A stretch of DNA of 64,000 nt from an uncultured Bacteroidota bacterium (GCA_902523665.1 CABZAD010000006.1:1-64000), one strand, 5' to 3'; numbered from the stretch's first letter, positions 30,582-43,051 are shown. Numbers and translations: made by a program. The notes: generated by a model from the sequence alone, not told the origin.

Positions 30582-32192
30582 TTAGTCAGAGGGGCTATAT
30601 CCAGCTCCTTTAACAAATCTACCAGGAAATTTACCTGTATGATTACTTTCAGATAAAACCTGAACACCATTCACAAAAACTTCCTCGACACCAACTGCAA
30701 ATTGAAGTGGTTCCTCAAAAGTTGCTTTATCTTCAATAAGCTTGGGATCAAAAATAACAACATCTGCAAAAAAGCCAGGTTTTAAATAACCTCTATTTTT
30801 AATTCCAAGATTATCGGCAGGAAAGCCAGTTAGTCTTCTAATAGCCTCCTCCATTGATATTAATTTCTCATCCCTTACATATTTGCCAAGAACTCTTGCA
30901 AAACTACCAAAAGCTCTGGGATGTGTTATAAAATCTTTTGAAATGTCAGAATAAGATCCAGCATCAGAGTCAAAGGCAACCCATGGTAACTTAATTTTTT
31001 TTCTTACATTTTCTTCTGACATACTAAAATATATGCATTGAATTCTACTACCATCTTCAATAATTAGATTAACTATTGCTTCTTCAGGGGATTCACCTCT
31101 TAATTTAGAAGCTTCAGCGATTGTCATACCTCTATATTTATTTGACATAGACTGTTTGTTAAAACCAACCATTAAAATGTCTTCTGGTGGTTGCTCAGAT
31201 AATTCCTTCCTTATATCTTTAAAAAGCCTTTCCCTTATATCAGGTTTTTTCATTCGATTAATCCAAGCCTGTCTACCGCCCTCTTGAACCCAAGTCGGAA
31301 TAACACCAGTTAGACCAGTTGATGAAGCAGGATAAGTATACATATCAGCAGTAATTTTTAAACCGTTTGCTCTTGCATCTTCAACTTTATTAATAACGGT
31401 GTCTAATAGATGCCAATTAGGTTTTCTTGAAGTTTTGAGATGATATATTTGAGCAGGTATGTTAGCTTTTTCAGCAATTTCAAGTAATTCATCAAGTGCT
31501 GCAAGAACATTTGAGTCTTCGTTCCTCAAGTGAGAAATATATCTCCCACCGTATGATGAAGCTACCTTTGATAACTCTACCAATTCATCTGTATCTGCGT
31601 AGTCGCCTGGAGCATAAATTAGAGAAGACCCTATGCCTATTGCACCCTGCATCATAGCGAGCTTGACAATGTTTCTCATTGATTCCATTTCACTTGCAGT
31701 AGCCTTTCTATTTGCATATCCAATTTCTTGAATTCTAACAGTTGCAGCACCAAGGTAAGAGGCGATATTTGTAGAGACTCCATTTGATTCTAAATTCTCC
31801 ATTGCTTCTCCAAAAGAAACATAATTATTTGTGTTTATCGAACCTCTTGGGCCAGGAGATGTCCCCTCCCCAAAAACTTCTAATGTGACTCCTTGTTTTA
31901 AATCACTTAGTGATCTACCATCCTGCATTAAAGTGTTATACCCCCAACTTAACATATTTATAAAGCCTGGAGAAACTATTTTTCCTGAGGCATCAATTGT
32001 TTGCTTAGCAAGAAAATTATTTTTTTTACCTACATATAAAATTGTATCATTGTTTATAGCAACATTACCGATATATCCCTTCATTCCTCTGCCATCATGA
32101 ATAATTCCACCACTAATTAAAACATCAACATCAGTGGGTTCACTTTTACATGATAAGGTGATTAATACAAATAGTAAAAGTAATTTTTTCAT
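30582..32192 (-). CDS. N-acyl-D-amino-acid deacylase family amidohydrolase, lipoprotein
   Basis: DVLISGGIIHDGRGMKGYIGNVAI..ASGKIVSPGFINM; DMYTYPASSTGL; LTGFPADNLGIKNRGYLKPGFFADVVIFD. Confidence 0.9.
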   Translation of the reverse strand: MKKLLLLFVLITLSCKSEPTDVDVLISGGIIHDGRGMKGYIGNVAINNDTILYVGKKNNFLAKQTIDASGKIVSPGFINMLSWGYNTLMQDGRSLSDLKQGVTLEVFGEGTSPGPRGSINTNNYVSFGEAMENLESNGVSTNIASYLGAATVRIQEIGYANRKATASEMESMRNIVKLAMMQGAIGIGSSLIYAPGDYADTDELVELSKVASSYGGRYISHLRNEDSNVLAALDELLEIAEKANIPAQIYHLKTSRKPNWHLLDTVINKVEDARANGLKITADMYTYPASSTGLTGVIPTWVQEGGRQAWINRMKKPDIRERLFKDIRKELSEQPPEDILMVGFNKQSMSNKYRGMTIAEASKLRGESPEEAIVNLIIEDGSRIQCIYFSMSEENVRKKIKLPWVAFDSDAGSYSDISKDFITHPRAFGSFARVLGKYVRDEKLISMEEAIRRLTGFPADNLGIKNRGYLKPGFFADVVIFDPKLIEDKATFEEPLQFAVGVEEVFVNGVQVLSESNHTGKFPGRFVKGAGYSPSD

Positions 32193-33241
32193 TTATTTAA
32201 GATTGATTTCAATTTATCAAAAATTTCAGTATTATCATAAATACCAGTGAAGTTTGAAGAATTATATCCATAACTATAAACTGGAACCATTTCAGCGGTG
32301 TGATTCTCTGATGAGTACGCGGTTTTTACAATGGATTCTTCTACATCACCATCAATTATTGAAGCGCCTCCTGTTTCATGATCAGCTGTTACCACAACTA
32401 GGGTATTTTTATTATTATCAGCATAGTCATAAGAACTTTTAATGGCACTGTCAAACTCTAGCATCTCACTTAGTAAATATTCAGGATCATTATCGTGTTC
32501 AGCCCAATCAATTTGAGATCCCTCAACTAAAAGGAAGAAAGGCTTATTATAACTTTTAAGTTTTTGAAGAGTAATATCAATAATATCATCAAGGGATGGC
32601 TCCCTACCAAGATACTTTTCACTAGGGTCATCATAGGCTGTAAAAAATCCAATATTTTTTGAATCAGTATTTTTATATTCTTCTAAATTATTTACAAACA
32701 CATAGCTTTTCATCTCTTCTATTAAATTCCTATTATCCTCTCTATCATTAAAGTATCTTTCTCCACCTCCAACAAATAAATTAATATTACTTTTCGATAA
32801 TTCAACAGCGATATTATCATAATCGTATCTGCTTTTTGACTTTGAATAATAAGCTGCAGGAGTAGCATGTACTATAGTAGAAGTTACCAAAATTGCAGTC
32901 ATGTAACCTTTATCTCTACAAATCTCTAGAATAGATTTGACAGGATTGAAGTCTTTATCCATTCCCAATACCCCATTGTAGGTTTTTACTCCACTAGATA
33001 ATGCAGTTCCACTTGCGGCTGAATCAGTTATAAGATCGTCAACAGCATGAGTCTTGCTTAAACCTATATATTCTGACCTTTCAAGTGGAGTATAATTATC
33101 ATTTGAATACATACTAGTTGAAACTTGAGATATACCCATACCATCACCTATCATCATTATGATATTTGGAGATTCAGATTGATTATCGCAAGAATTTAAT
33201 ACTGATGAAATTAATATTATCAATGTAGATTTTTTAAACAT
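32189..33241 (-). CDS. Alkaline phosphatase, lipoprotein
   Basis: MMIGDGMGISQ, DLITDSAASGTALSSGVKTYNG, VVTADHETGG. Confidence 0.92.
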   Translation of the reverse strand: MFKKSTLIILISSVLNSCDNQSESPNIIMMIGDGMGISQVSTSMYSNDNYTPLERSEYIGLSKTHAVDDLITDSAASGTALSSGVKTYNGVLGMDKDFNPVKSILEICRDKGYMTAILVTSTIVHATPAAYYSKSKSRYDYDNIAVELSKSNINLFVGGGERYFNDREDNRNLIEEMKSYVFVNNLEEYKNTDSKNIGFFTAYDDPSEKYLGREPSLDDIIDITLQKLKSYNKPFFLLVEGSQIDWAEHDNDPEYLLSEMLEFDSAIKSSYDYADNNKNTLVVVTADHETGGASIIDGDVEESIVKTAYSSENHTAEMVPVYSYGYNSSNFTGIYDNTEIFDKLKSILNK

Positions 33242-33263
33242 GTTCCAAATTTAATTTTTAAAT

Positions 33264-34502
33264 TTATAAATAATGTATTTTACCTGTTAAGGAATCAATA
33301 AACTTTTTATTTTTTTTAATATTATCAATAATGTATTTTGAGTTAGCTTTTCCAGATTTATTTCTAAGCTCTTCTGATTCATATAACTCAGTAAAACATT
33401 TGTAAAACTCATCAGAATTCTTAACTGAGAATACTCCACCCAAAGAAGTTAAATCTTCAGCTTCTGAAAAACCTTGAAAATTTTTACCAATTAGAATTGG
33501 AATAGAGAAGACAGCAGGTTCCAGAATATTATGAAGACCTTTATTCCCCATTCCTCCTCCAACGTAGGCAATGTCTGCATACCTATATAAATATTTTAGA
33601 ATACCAATTGAATCAATTATTAAAATGTTTTTTTTGAAATCATATTTATTCTTTAAATCTGAAAATTTAATACAATTATCTCCGTAATTTTTTTTTAAGT
33701 TATTTATAAAATTTATGGATATATCATGAGGAGCTATAATAGATTTAATATTACTCTTTATTACTTTATCAATCAATTCAATATCTTTTTCCCAAATACT
33801 TCCAGCTATAAAACAGCTTTCATTATTTATAAATTTTTCAACTTTTAATATTCGTTTATTTTTGTTTAATGTGTTTGTAACTGAAGTATATCTTAAATCA
33901 CCAGAAATATGTACATTTTTAAATGAGTTTTTTTCAAGTATTTTTTTTGAATTATTATCCTGAACATAAAAAAAGTCAATTTTCTTGAGTTGTTTAAGAA
34001 ACCAGTACCCGTAAAATTTAAAATAAAACTGAGATTTATTAAACTTGGATGATAAAGAATAAATTACAGAATCATTTTGCTTTAAATGGTTAACGTAATT
34101 AGACCAAATATCATTTTTAATAAAAATTACAATCCTAGGGTTCACATAACTCACAAATCTTTTAGCATTAAAAGATGTATCAAGTGGAAGGTATAGTTTT
34201 AGATCTGCAAATCTGTACTTTTTAGAGTTTTCATATCCTGATGGAGAAAAGAATGTTACAATAATTTTAATATTATCAAACCTCTCTTTTAATCTCTCAA
34301 TAATTGGTTTAACTATTTCAAATTCACCGAGAGAAGAAACATGAAACCAGATATTTTTTTCATTAGGGTCGACTTCCTTCTTTAAAATTTTAAATGATTT
34401 CTTCCTTCCTTTATAAGACAAATTAATTTTATTAGACATAAGCCTTAAAGGCTGACATATTATGAATGCTAGAACAATAAAAAAATCATAAATAAATTTC
34501 AC
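33264..34502 (-). CDS. waaA: 3-deoxy-D-manno-octulosonic acid transferase
   Basis: WFHVSSLGEFE, YVGGGMGNKGLHNILEPAVFSIPILIG. Confidence 0.92.
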   Translation of the reverse strand: MKFIYDFFIVLAFIICQPLRLMSNKINLSYKGRKKSFKILKKEVDPNEKNIWFHVSSLGEFEIVKPIIERLKERFDNIKIIVTFFSPSGYENSKKYRFADLKLYLPLDTSFNAKRFVSYVNPRIVIFIKNDIWSNYVNHLKQNDSVIYSLSSKFNKSQFYFKFYGYWFLKQLKKIDFFYVQDNNSKKILEKNSFKNVHISGDLRYTSVTNTLNKNKRILKVEKFINNESCFIAGSIWEKDIELIDKVIKSNIKSIIAPHDISINFINNLKKNYGDNCIKFSDLKNKYDFKKNILIIDSIGILKYLYRYADIAYVGGGMGNKGLHNILEPAVFSIPILIGKNFQGFSEAEDLTSLGGVFSVKNSDEFYKCFTELYESEELRNKSGKANSKYIIDNIKKNKKFIDSLTGKIHYL

Positions 34503-34543
34503 TTAATCCTTTTTCCAAAAATACTTTTTTAATTTTGTTTTTA

Positions 34544-35674
34544 ATGAAAAAAATTAATATGGTTGACCTAAATGGTCAATACAGAAAAATTAGGTGGCAA
34601 GTAAACAGGGAGATAAAAAAAGTAATTAAGTCTTCTTCTTTTATAAATGGTCCGATTGTCAAAGAATTTCAGAATAATTTACAAGAATATTTAAATGTTA
34701 GGCATGTGATACCATGTGCTAATGGGACAGATGCTCTTCAAATTGCACTTATGGCATTAGATTTAAAAAAAGGAGATGAGATCATAACTACAAACTTTTC
34801 ATTTGCTTCAACAATTGAAGTTATTCTTTTACTTGGCCTAAAACCAGTTATAGTAGACATAGATATAAGAACTTTTAACATTGACCCAAGTTTAATTGAG
34901 AATAAAATAACTGAAAGAACTAAAGTCATTATACCAGTTCACCTTTTTGGTCAGTCATGTAGAATTGAGGAAATAATTGAAATCGCAAATAGAAATAATA
35001 TACAAGTTATAGAGGATAATGCTCAAGCACTTGGATCTAAATATAAGTTTTCAAATTCCAAAAAACAGATGACAGGTACAATTGGGGATATAGGCACAAC
35101 ATCTTTTTTCCCTTCAAAAAACTTAGGCTGCTATGGAGACGGAGGTGCAATATTTACTAATTCAGAAAATTTAGCATATAAAATGAGAGGGATTGTTAAT
35201 CATGGGATGTATAAGAGATATTATCATGATGAAATAGGAGTAAACTCAAGACTTGACTCGATGCAAGCTGCTATTCTAAATGTTAAACTAAAGTATTTAG
35301 ATAAGTATAACCAAAAAAGGCAGCAATCTGCAAATCTTTACAATCAAGCATTTGAAAAAGTTGACAAGATTCAAACACCATTTGTTGAGTCAGATATTGA
35401 TTCTCATGTTTATCATCAATATACTCTCAAAGTTCCATCTAAAACTAGAGATAAACTAGCAGAACATCTATCAAAAAATAACATTCCATTTGGAATATAT
35501 TATCCTTTGGGTTTCCATGAACAAAAAGCATATAAACAAGAGTTTTTTTCTGATAAGGATTTTACTGTAACAAATAAGATTAAAGATCAGGTGATCTCTT
35601 TACCAATGCATACTGAACTATCAAGGAGGCAGATAAATCACATAACTAATACTATCATTAGTTTTTTTGAATAA
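34544..35674 (+). CDS. DegT/DnrJ/EryC1/StrS family aminotransferase
   Basis: PCANGTDALQIALMAL, VIEDNAQALGSKY, TSFFPSKNLGCYGDGGAIFT; first internal ATG preferred. Confidence 0.93.
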   Translation: MKKINMVDLNGQYRKIRWQVNREIKKVIKSSSFINGPIVKEFQNNLQEYLNVRHVIPCANGTDALQIALMALDLKKGDEIITTNFSFASTIEVILLLGLKPVIVDIDIRTFNIDPSLIENKITERTKVIIPVHLFGQSCRIEEIIEIANRNNIQVIEDNAQALGSKYKFSNSKKQMTGTIGDIGTTSFFPSKNLGCYGDGGAIFTNSENLAYKMRGIVNHGMYKRYYHDEIGVNSRLDSMQAAILNVKLKYLDKYNQKRQQSANLYNQAFEKVDKIQTPFVESDIDSHVYHQYTLKVPSKTRDKLAEHLSKNNIPFGIYYPLGFHEQKAYKQEFFSDKDFTVTNKIKDQVISLPMHTELSRRQINHITNTIISFFE

Positions 35675-35696
35675 TTGATCAATTAATTTACTTTAG
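35666..35696 (+). promoter_or_regulatory. Putative Bacteroidota-type promoter
   Basis: TTTG (35666-35669) - N19 - TACTTTAG (35689-35696), 12 nt before ATG 35709. Confidence 0.35.
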
Positions 35697-35708
35697 TTAA
35701 AAATAGTT

Positions 35709-36983
35709 ATGAAAAAATTAATATTTTTTTTATTTGTGACATCATCTTTAATATCCCAAGATAAATATATTTACGCTGGAAAGATATATGACTCTAATTC
35801 TGGTAAATATCTTTTAAATAAGACAATTATAATTTCAAAAAATATTATTAGTTCTATAGAGAATGGATTCATTGAACCCAAAAATGATAATGAAGAGCTT
35901 ATTGATTTAAAAAATAAAGTACTACTTCCTGGATTAATTGATTTTCATGTTCATATGGAAAGCGAATCAGGTGGAAAGGAAAAATATATAAATAGATTTC
36001 AAGACAGTAAAGCAGATGTTGCATTCAAGTCTACAGTTGTTGCAAAAAAAACACTCTTAGCAGGGTTTACGACTGTAAGGGATGTTGGAGGTTCAGGAGT
36101 TAATATTGCCCTTCGTAATGCTATCAATAGAGGTATTGTAGTTGGACCACGAATTTTTACTTCAGGTAAAACTATTGCTACAACAGGTGGTCATGGTGAC
36201 CCAACAAATGGATACAGGGCAGACTTAGTTGATGATCCTGGCCCTGAGGATGGTGTTGTTAACTCAATAAGTGATGCAAGAAAAGCTGTAAGATATAGAT
36301 ATAAAAATGGTGCTGATCTAATAAAAATTACCGCCACGGGAGGGGTTATGAGTATGGCAAAAAATGGACAAAATCCTCAATTTACAGAGGAAGTAATGAG
36401 AGCTATAGTAAATACAGCTAATGATTATGGGATGCACGTTGCAGCACATGCTCACGGAGATGAAGGCATGTATAGAGCAGTAAAAGCAGGAGTTAAAACA
36501 ATTGAACATGGCTCAATAATGAAGGAGAGAACAATGAAACTTATGAGAGAAAAAAATGCTTACTTAGTACCGACAATTAGTGCAGGTGAACACGTTGCAA
36601 AAATGGCTAGTATTCCAGGATATTATCCTGAGATTATTATTCCAAAAGCGTTAGAGGTTGGAGTTCAGAATAAAGCTTCGACAAAAAAAGCATATGAGAT
36701 GGGTGTTCCATTATCTTTTGGTACTGATGCAGGTGTTTTTCCACATGGTGATAATGCAGGTGAATTCGTTTATTGGGATGAGATAGGAATTCCAGCTGAA
36801 TATTCTTTAAAAGCTGCAACCATAACAAATGCAAAGCTTTTAAACATGGAAAATTTATTAGGTCAAATTAAAAAGGGTTATCTTGCTGATATAATAGCCA
36901 CTGATGAAAGTCCAACAAAAGATATTTCCACACTTAAGAATGTTGTTTTTGTAATGAAGGATGGAAAAGTTTACAAGAAATAG
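35709..36983 (+). CDS. Amidohydrolase family protein (imidazolonepropionase/Xaa-Pro dipeptidase-like), secreted
   Basis: LLPGLIDFHVHMES, GFTTVRDVGGSG, HAHGDEGMYRAVKAGVKTIEHG, FGTDAGVFPHG. Confidence 0.92.
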   Translation: MKKLIFFLFVTSSLISQDKYIYAGKIYDSNSGKYLLNKTIIISKNIISSIENGFIEPKNDNEELIDLKNKVLLPGLIDFHVHMESESGGKEKYINRFQDSKADVAFKSTVVAKKTLLAGFTTVRDVGGSGVNIALRNAINRGIVVGPRIFTSGKTIATTGGHGDPTNGYRADLVDDPGPEDGVVNSISDARKAVRYRYKNGADLIKITATGGVMSMAKNGQNPQFTEEVMRAIVNTANDYGMHVAAHAHGDEGMYRAVKAGVKTIEHGSIMKERTMKLMREKNAYLVPTISAGEHVAKMASIPGYYPEIIIPKALEVGVQNKASTKKAYEMGVPLSFGTDAGVFPHGDNAGEFVYWDEIGIPAEYSLKAATITNAKLLNMENLLGQIKKGYLADIIATDESPTKDISTLKNVVFVMKDGKVYKK

Positions 36984-36984
36984 T

Positions 36985-37857
36985 CTAAATCCTGTCTACA
37001 ATTAGTTCTCTATTTATTTTTCTGATTAATCCTTGAAGTGTATTCCCCGGACCTACTTCATAAAATTCATTTACCCCATCCTCAATCATTTTATTAATAC
37101 TCTGTTTCCAAAGAACTGCGCCTGTTAATTGGCTCAGTAGATTTATTTTAATTTTAGCAGGATCTTTTTCAGGATTCCCAGTGAAATTTTGATAGATTGG
37201 ACACAAAGGTTTTCTAAATTCAGTTTCTTCTATTCCTTTTTTTAATTCACCAACAGCAGAATTCATTAACTCAGAGTGGAATGCTCCACTAACGGGAAGA
37301 ATTAATGCTCTTCTTGCGCCTTTTTCTTTTAGTATTTCACAAGCTTTTTCAACTGATTTAATTTCACCTGAAATTACCAACTGTCCAGGACAATTATAAT
37401 TTGCTGGATTTACTATTCCATCAATTTCATTACATGATGACTCGATAATGTAATCAGATAGCCCAAGGATTGCAGCCATGGCTCCTTTTGTATTTTGACA
37501 TGCTTTCTGCATTGCATTAGCTCTAATCGAAACTAATTTTAGACCATCTTCAAAACTTATGGAATTTGATGCAACTAATGCAGAAAATTCTCCTAAGGAA
37601 TGTCCTGCACATACATCAGGACCAAAGGACTTTGTAGTTAGAGCTAATATAGCTGAGTGAATAAAAATAGCTGGCTGAGTAACCTTTGTTTGAAGTAAGT
37701 CTTTGTCTGTACCTTCAAACATCAATTCTGTAATATTAAAATTTAAAATTTTATTAGCTTTTTTAAAAAGCGTTCTAGACTCTGTTACATCATTATACAA
37801 GTTCTGTCCCATTCCTGTTTTTTGAGAGCCTTGTCCTGGGAATACATAAGCTTTCAT
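36985..37857 (-). CDS. fabD: Malonyl-CoA:ACP transacylase
   Basis: YVFPGQGSQKTGMG, CAGHSLGEFSALVAS, GAFHSELM. Confidence 0.95.
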   Translation of the reverse strand: MKAYVFPGQGSQKTGMGQNLYNDVTESRTLFKKANKILNFNITELMFEGTDKDLLQTKVTQPAIFIHSAILALTTKSFGPDVCAGHSLGEFSALVASNSISFEDGLKLVSIRANAMQKACQNTKGAMAAILGLSDYIIESSCNEIDGIVNPANYNCPGQLVISGEIKSVEKACEILKEKGARRALILPVSGAFHSELMNSAVGELKKGIEETEFRKPLCPIYQNFTGNPEKDPAKIKINLLSQLTGAVLWKQSINKMIEDGVNEFYEVGPGNTLQGLIRKINRELIVDRI

Positions 37858-37858
37858 G

Positions 37859-38350
37859 TTATTTTCTTTTATAGGTTAGGAATGAGTACTTAATCTTTTC
37901 ATCACCATTTGTTTCATTAGTTTCTTCATTAACAAGTTTAAATTTTTCTTCTGGGATTTCAGGAAAATATGCATCTCCATCATAAATTTTGTACACCCTG
38001 GTTAATTCAATTTTATCTGCAATGTCTATTGTTTGACTATATATTTCTCCTCCTCCAATAATAAATGGTTGTGAGTCATTCTTACAATGCAAAAGTGCCT
38101 CTTCAATACTTTTACAAACAATAATTTCCTCATTATTATAACTAGTATTTCGAGTTACTACTATATTTAATCTATTGGGTAATGGATATGGGAGAGACTC
38201 AAAGGTTTTTCTTCCCATTATTACCGAATGATTTAAAGTAAGTTCTTTAAACCTAATTAGATCTTTAGATATATGCCATATAAGTTTGTTTTTCTTCCCT
38301 ATAACATTATTAATTGAGGCTGCAGCAATTATTGTAAGTTCGTTAGTCAT
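37859..38350 (-). CDS. folA: Dihydrofolate reductase
   Basis: TIIAAASINNVIGKKNKLIWHISKDL, VIMGRKTFESL, FIIGGGEIY. Confidence 0.95.
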   Translation of the reverse strand: MTNELTIIAAASINNVIGKKNKLIWHISKDLIRFKELTLNHSVIMGRKTFESLPYPLPNRLNIVVTRNTSYNNEEIIVCKSIEEALLHCKNDSQPFIIGGGEIYSQTIDIADKIELTRVYKIYDGDAYFPEIPEEKFKLVNEETNETNGDEKIKYSFLTYKRK

Positions 38351-38353
38351 GAA

Positions 38354-39178
38354 TCAAACTGAAATTTTACCTTTTATTGGAGGGTGAGAATTATAATTTA
38401 TTATCTCAATATCCTCAAATTTAAAATCTTCTATATTCTTAACCTTTTTGTTTAATTTTAGTGTAGGAAGTGGCATTGGTTCTCTAGTTAATTGCAGCTC
38501 AACTTGTTCAATATGATTTAAATATATATGAGTATCACCAAAGGTATGTATGAAATCACCTACTTCGTATTTACATACCTGGGCTATCATATGTGTTAAT
38601 AGAGAGTATGATGCAATATTAAAAGGAACACCTAAAAAAACATCGGCACTTCTTTGGTACATTTGGCATGAAAGTTTATTTTCAGAAACATAGAATTGAA
38701 AAAAAGCATGACAGGGGGGTAAAGCTGCTTTACCATTTCTAACATTTTCATCAAAAGATTTTGAGCTATTGGGAATAATATTAGGGTTCCATGCAGTTAC
38801 AATCATTCTTCTGCTTGAGGGGTTAATTTTTAGTGATTTTATAACATCATCAAGTTGATCAATTCCATCACTATTCCAATTTCTCCACTGATATCCATAT
38901 ATAGGGCCAAGATCTCCATTTCTATCTGCCCATTCGTCCCAAATAGTCACACCGTTATCCTTCAAGTATTTAATATTTGTATTACCATTAATAAACCAAA
39001 TTAACTCATGTATAATTGACTTTAAATGTAATTTCTTTGTTGTAACTAATGGAAAGCCATTTTGAAGATTAAATCTCATTTGATGTCCAAAAACACTTAT
39101 TGTTCCAGTTCCTGTTCTATCCTTTTTTTCGACTCCGTTTTCTTTTATATGTTTAAGTAAATCAAGGTACTGTTTCAT
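38354..39178 (-). CDS. thyA: Thymidylate synthase
   Basis: [48 protein letters not shown]. Confidence 0.97.
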   Translation of the reverse strand: MKQYLDLLKHIKENGVEKKDRTGTGTISVFGHQMRFNLQNGFPLVTTKKLHLKSIIHELIWFINGNTNIKYLKDNGVTIWDEWADRNGDLGPIYGYQWRNWNSDGIDQLDDVIKSLKINPSSRRMIVTAWNPNIIPNSSKSFDENVRNGKAALPPCHAFFQFYVSENKLSCQMYQRSADVFLGVPFNIASYSLLTHMIAQVCKYEVGDFIHTFGDTHIYLNHIEQVELQLTREPMPLPTLKLNKKVKNIEDFKFEDIEIINYNSHPPIKGKISV

Positions 39179-39783
39179 TTTATACTTTTTCTGAAATTGA
39201 GTTCATCTCTGAGTCTTGCTGCCATTTCATAATCTTCATTTTGCAAACTGTTTTCAAGCATCTTCCTGATATTATTTGTTGAAATTTTTTTTATGTTCTT
39301 ATAATTTTTATTAGAATTCTCATCTTTAAAGAAATTATTATCAGTAAAATTAATTTCTTTAGAATACTTCTCATCATCGGCAAATCCAGCCTCATCCAAA
39401 ATATCTTTTTTTACAAAAATTGGTGCATTGAACCTAATTGATAATGCGATTGCATCTGATGTTCTAGAGTCAATTTTGATTATATCATCATTATTCTCAC
39501 AAACAATATTTGAAAAAAATACTCCATCTTTAAGCTTACTGATAATAATATAGTTGAGTTTGATTCCAAATTTTTCGGCAAAACTCTTAAAAAGTTCATG
39601 AGTAAGTGGTCTTGATGTTTTTATTTTTTTATCTAAACCGATTGTAATTGATTGAGCTTCAAAGCCTCCTATTACTATTGGTAACTTTCTGGAACCATTT
39701 GTTTCTTGGAGAATAAGAGCAAATGCACCCGAGGTATTATCACTATAAGTAATTCCTTGAATTTTTAGCTCTACTAGTTCCAT
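39175..39783 (-). CDS. Bifunctional nuclease family protein (DUF151) with C-terminal UvrB/UvrC motif
   Basis: [54 protein letters not shown]. Confidence 0.92.
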   Translation of the reverse strand: MELVELKIQGITYSDNTSGAFALILQETNGSRKLPIVIGGFEAQSITIGLDKKIKTSRPLTHELFKSFAEKFGIKLNYIIISKLKDGVFFSNIVCENNDDIIKIDSRTSDAIALSIRFNAPIFVKKDILDEAGFADDEKYSKEINFTDNNFFKDENSNKNYKNIKKISTNNIRKMLENSLQNEDYEMAARLRDELNFRKSIK

Positions 39784-39885
39784 GCAAAAATATAATGACA
39801 CAAATTAATTAAATAAAATTTAAATCTCATTAGAGCACTATAGGAAATATTTTTTTTATGTTTAAATTCGCATAAAAAATTCTAT

Positions 39886-40863
39886 ATGAAAACAGTTCAG
39901 TTTAGAGAAGCAATATGTGAAGCTATGTCGGAAGAAATGAGGAGAGATGAAAGTATCTACTTAATGGGAGAAGAGGTAGCAGAATACAATGGTGCATACA
40001 AAGCTTCAAAAGGTATGCTTGATGAATTCGGTGAACTAAGAGTAATTGATACACCAATATCTGAAGCTGGATTTTCAGGAGTTGGTGTTGGTTCTACGAT
40101 GGTTGGAGCAAGACCTATTATTGAATTTATGACATTTAATTTCTCTTTAGTAGGTATTGATCAGATAATCAATAACGCTGCAAAGATTAGACAGATGTCT
40201 GGAGGTCAATTTCCATGTCCAATTGTATTTAGAGGTCCAACTGCCTCTGCTGGACAGCTTGGAGCAACTCATTCTCAAGCTTTTGAGAGCTGGTTTGCAA
40301 ACTGTCCTGGTTTAAAAGTAATTGTACCATCAAACCCTTATGATGCAAAAGGTTTGTTGAAATCTGCAATTAGAGATGATGATCCAGTAATTTTCATGGA
40401 ATCAGAACAAATGTATGGCGATAAAGGAGAAATTCCTGAGGGGGAATATACACTTCCAATAGGAGTTGCCGATATAAAAAAGAAAGGTAAAGATGTAACA
40501 ATTGTATCATTTGGAAAAATAATAAAAGAAGCATATAAGGCCGGTGTCGAACTTGAAAAAGAAGGAATTGAATGTGAAATTATTGATCTAAGGACATTAA
40601 GACCACTTGATTATGATACAGTTTTAGAGTCAGTTAAAAAGACTAACAGACTTGTAATTTTAGAAGAAGCTTGGCCTTTTGGAAATATTTCTACTGACAT
40701 ATCTCACAAAATCCAAAATGAGATTTTTGATTTTCTAGATGCACCAGTTGAAAAAGTAAATAATGCAGATACTCCAACTCCCTACTCTCCAGTGCTACTG
40801 GAAGAGTGGCTTCCAAATAGTGAGGAAGTAATTAAAGCAGTTAAAAAAGTTCTATATATTTAA
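39886..40863 (+). CDS. pdhB: Pyruvate dehydrogenase E1 component subunit beta
   Basis: [45 protein letters not shown]. Confidence 0.95.
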   Translation: MKTVQFREAICEAMSEEMRRDESIYLMGEEVAEYNGAYKASKGMLDEFGELRVIDTPISEAGFSGVGVGSTMVGARPIIEFMTFNFSLVGIDQIINNAAKIRQMSGGQFPCPIVFRGPTASAGQLGATHSQAFESWFANCPGLKVIVPSNPYDAKGLLKSAIRDDDPVIFMESEQMYGDKGEIPEGEYTLPIGVADIKKKGKDVTIVSFGKIIKEAYKAGVELEKEGIECEIIDLRTLRPLDYDTVLESVKKTNRLVILEEAWPFGNISTDISHKIQNEIFDFLDAPVEKVNNADTPTPYSPVLLEEWLPNSEEVIKAVKKVLYI

Positions 40864-42983
40864 CTAACAAGAAGTGGAGCTATAACTAGAGCAACAACAG
40901 CAATTAATTTAAGTAGAATATTTAATGAAGGTCCAGATGTGTCTTTAAATGGATCACCAACTGTGTCACCAACAACTGCCGCTTTATGAGCTTCAGAACC
41001 CTTCCTTCCATCCTCTTCAATCATCTTTTTGGCATTATCCCAAGCACCACCAGCATTTGATTGAAAAATTGCCATCAAAACACCACATGATGTAACTCCA
41101 GCTAAAAGACCACCAAGCATTTCTGCACCACCAGCAAATCCAATTATAACTGGAACAGATATTGCCATTAAGCCCGGAAGAACCATCTCTCTTAGAGCAG
41201 CTTGTGTAGAAATTTCAACACATTTACTATACTCTGCAACACCATCAGCATCATTAAAGATCTTTAAATCTTCTTTTGATGCATTTGAAAGGTCTGAGTC
41301 ATACTTTCTCATAATCTCAAGCGCTGCTTTTAATTTTGGTAAATCTTTAAATTGTCTTCTTACTTCCTCTATCATACTCATCGCTGCTTTACCAACTGCC
41401 TTCATTGAAAGAGCAGAAAAAACAAATGGTAACATTGCACCAAGTAACAGACCAGCCATAACAACTGGTTTTGAGATATCAATTGCAGAAATTTGAGCAG
41501 TTTGCATATATGCTGCAAATAAAGCTAGAGCTGTTAGAGCAGCTGATGCAATAGCAAAACCTTTTCCTATTGCAGCAGTTGTATTTCCAACTGCATCAAG
41601 CTTATCTGTTCTTTCTCTTACTTTGGGATCTAACTCTGCCATTTCCGCAATACCTCCAGCATTATCAGAAATAGGTCCATAGGCATCAACTGCTAACTGA
41701 ATACCAGTATTAGCAAGCATACCAACAGCAGCAATCGCTATACCATAAAGGCCTGCAAATTCATACGAAAATAATATTGCAGCACATATAAAGATAATTG
41801 GAAGAGCTGTGGATATCATTCCAACACCAAGACCACTTATAATTGTTGTTGCAGGACCAGTCTCTGATTGTTTAACAATTGATAGAACTGGTTTTTTCCC
41901 AGTTGCAGTATAATATTCTGTTACTTTACCAACCAAGAGACCTGCTATTAAACCACTGATTGTAGCAATGAAAACTCCCACTGAAGTGTATTCAGTATTA
42001 TTAAAAACCCATGATTCAGGAAGTAAATATTGTATTAAGAACCATGTTATAGCAATCATTAATCCAGCTGAAATGAATTCACCCAGATTCAAGGCCTTGT
42101 GAGGATCACCACCTTCTTTGACTTTAACGAAGAAAGTCCCTATTATGGACATAATTATTCCAGAAGCAGCTATGAACAATGGGAGTAATACTGCATTAAT
42201 TTCAATTCCGGAAAATTCGCTTAAACCAACAAAAGCAGCGCCTAATACCATTGCTCCTATAATTGATCCAACAAACGATTCAAATAAATCTGCTCCCATT
42301 CCAGCAACATCTCCGACATTATCTCCAACATTATCCGCAATAGTTGCAGGATTCAAAGGATGGTCTTCAGGGATACCAGCTTCAACTTTTCCTACTAAAT
42401 CAGCACCAACATCTGCAGCTTTGGTATATATTCCACCACCAACTCTAGCAAACAATGCAATAGATGAAGCACCAAGTGAGAATCCAGATAAAACTTGTAT
42501 TACAGTATTTATGTCTGTAAACATTGGTCTGTATATAATAAATAGAGAACCGACTCCTAAAACACCTAATCCAACTACACCCATTCCCATTACAGAACCA
42601 CCGGAAAATGCAATTTCAAGTGCTTTTCCAAGGGAATCTTGAGCAGCGTTAGTAGTCCTTACGTTAGCCTTTGTTGCAACTTGCATACCGATAAAACCTG
42701 CAAGACCAGAACATAATGCTCCAACTACAAAAGAAACAGCAACTAACCAACTACTTCCTTCATTAATCCCTTTAAATGCAAGTAACACAGCGGTAATAAT
42801 TACAAAAACTGATAATATTTTATATTCGGCCTTCAAAAATGCCATTGCGCCATCTGCAATATTCTTTGCAATTTTGGCCATTTTTGCATTTCCAACTTCT
42901 TTCTTAGAAACTGATGAATTTTTTATAAAAACAAAAATTAATGCGATAACACCAGCTAATGGTATTAGATTTATGTATTCCAT
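40860..42983 (-). CDS. hppA: Membrane-bound sodium/proton-translocating pyrophosphatase
   Basis: [60 protein letters not shown]. Confidence 0.97.
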   Translation of the reverse strand: MEYINLIPLAGVIALIFVFIKNSSVSKKEVGNAKMAKIAKNIADGAMAFLKAEYKILSVFVIITAVLLAFKGINEGSSWLVAVSFVVGALCSGLAGFIGMQVATKANVRTTNAAQDSLGKALEIAFSGGSVMGMGVVGLGVLGVGSLFIIYRPMFTDINTVIQVLSGFSLGASSIALFARVGGGIYTKAADVGADLVGKVEAGIPEDHPLNPATIADNVGDNVGDVAGMGADLFESFVGSIIGAMVLGAAFVGLSEFSGIEINAVLLPLFIAASGIIMSIIGTFFVKVKEGGDPHKALNLGEFISAGLMIAITWFLIQYLLPESWVFNNTEYTSVGVFIATISGLIAGLLVGKVTEYYTATGKKPVLSIVKQSETGPATTIISGLGVGMISTALPIIFICAAILFSYEFAGLYGIAIAAVGMLANTGIQLAVDAYGPISDNAGGIAEMAELDPKVRERTDKLDAVGNTTAAIGKGFAIASAALTALALFAAYMQTAQISAIDISKPVVMAGLLLGAMLPFVFSALSMKAVGKAAMSMIEEVRRQFKDLPKLKAALEIMRKYDSDLSNASKEDLKIFNDADGVAEYSKCVEISTQAALREMVLPGLMAISVPVIIGFAGGAEMLGGLLAGVTSCGVLMAIFQSNAGGAWDNAKKMIEEDGRKGSEAHKAAVVGDTVGDPFKDTSGPSLNILLKLIAVVALVIAPLLVS

Positions 42984-43051
42984 TTTTCAAATTTTTTTCA
43001 AATATAATATAATGCTAAAAATGGAAAGCAAATATATTGAGAAAGATATAA

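Noticed and set aside
42118-42642. 174-aa plus-strand ORF
   Set aside because: Fully antisense to hppA, whose product is unambiguous; low-complexity Pro/Thr/Ile composition typical of antisense frames.
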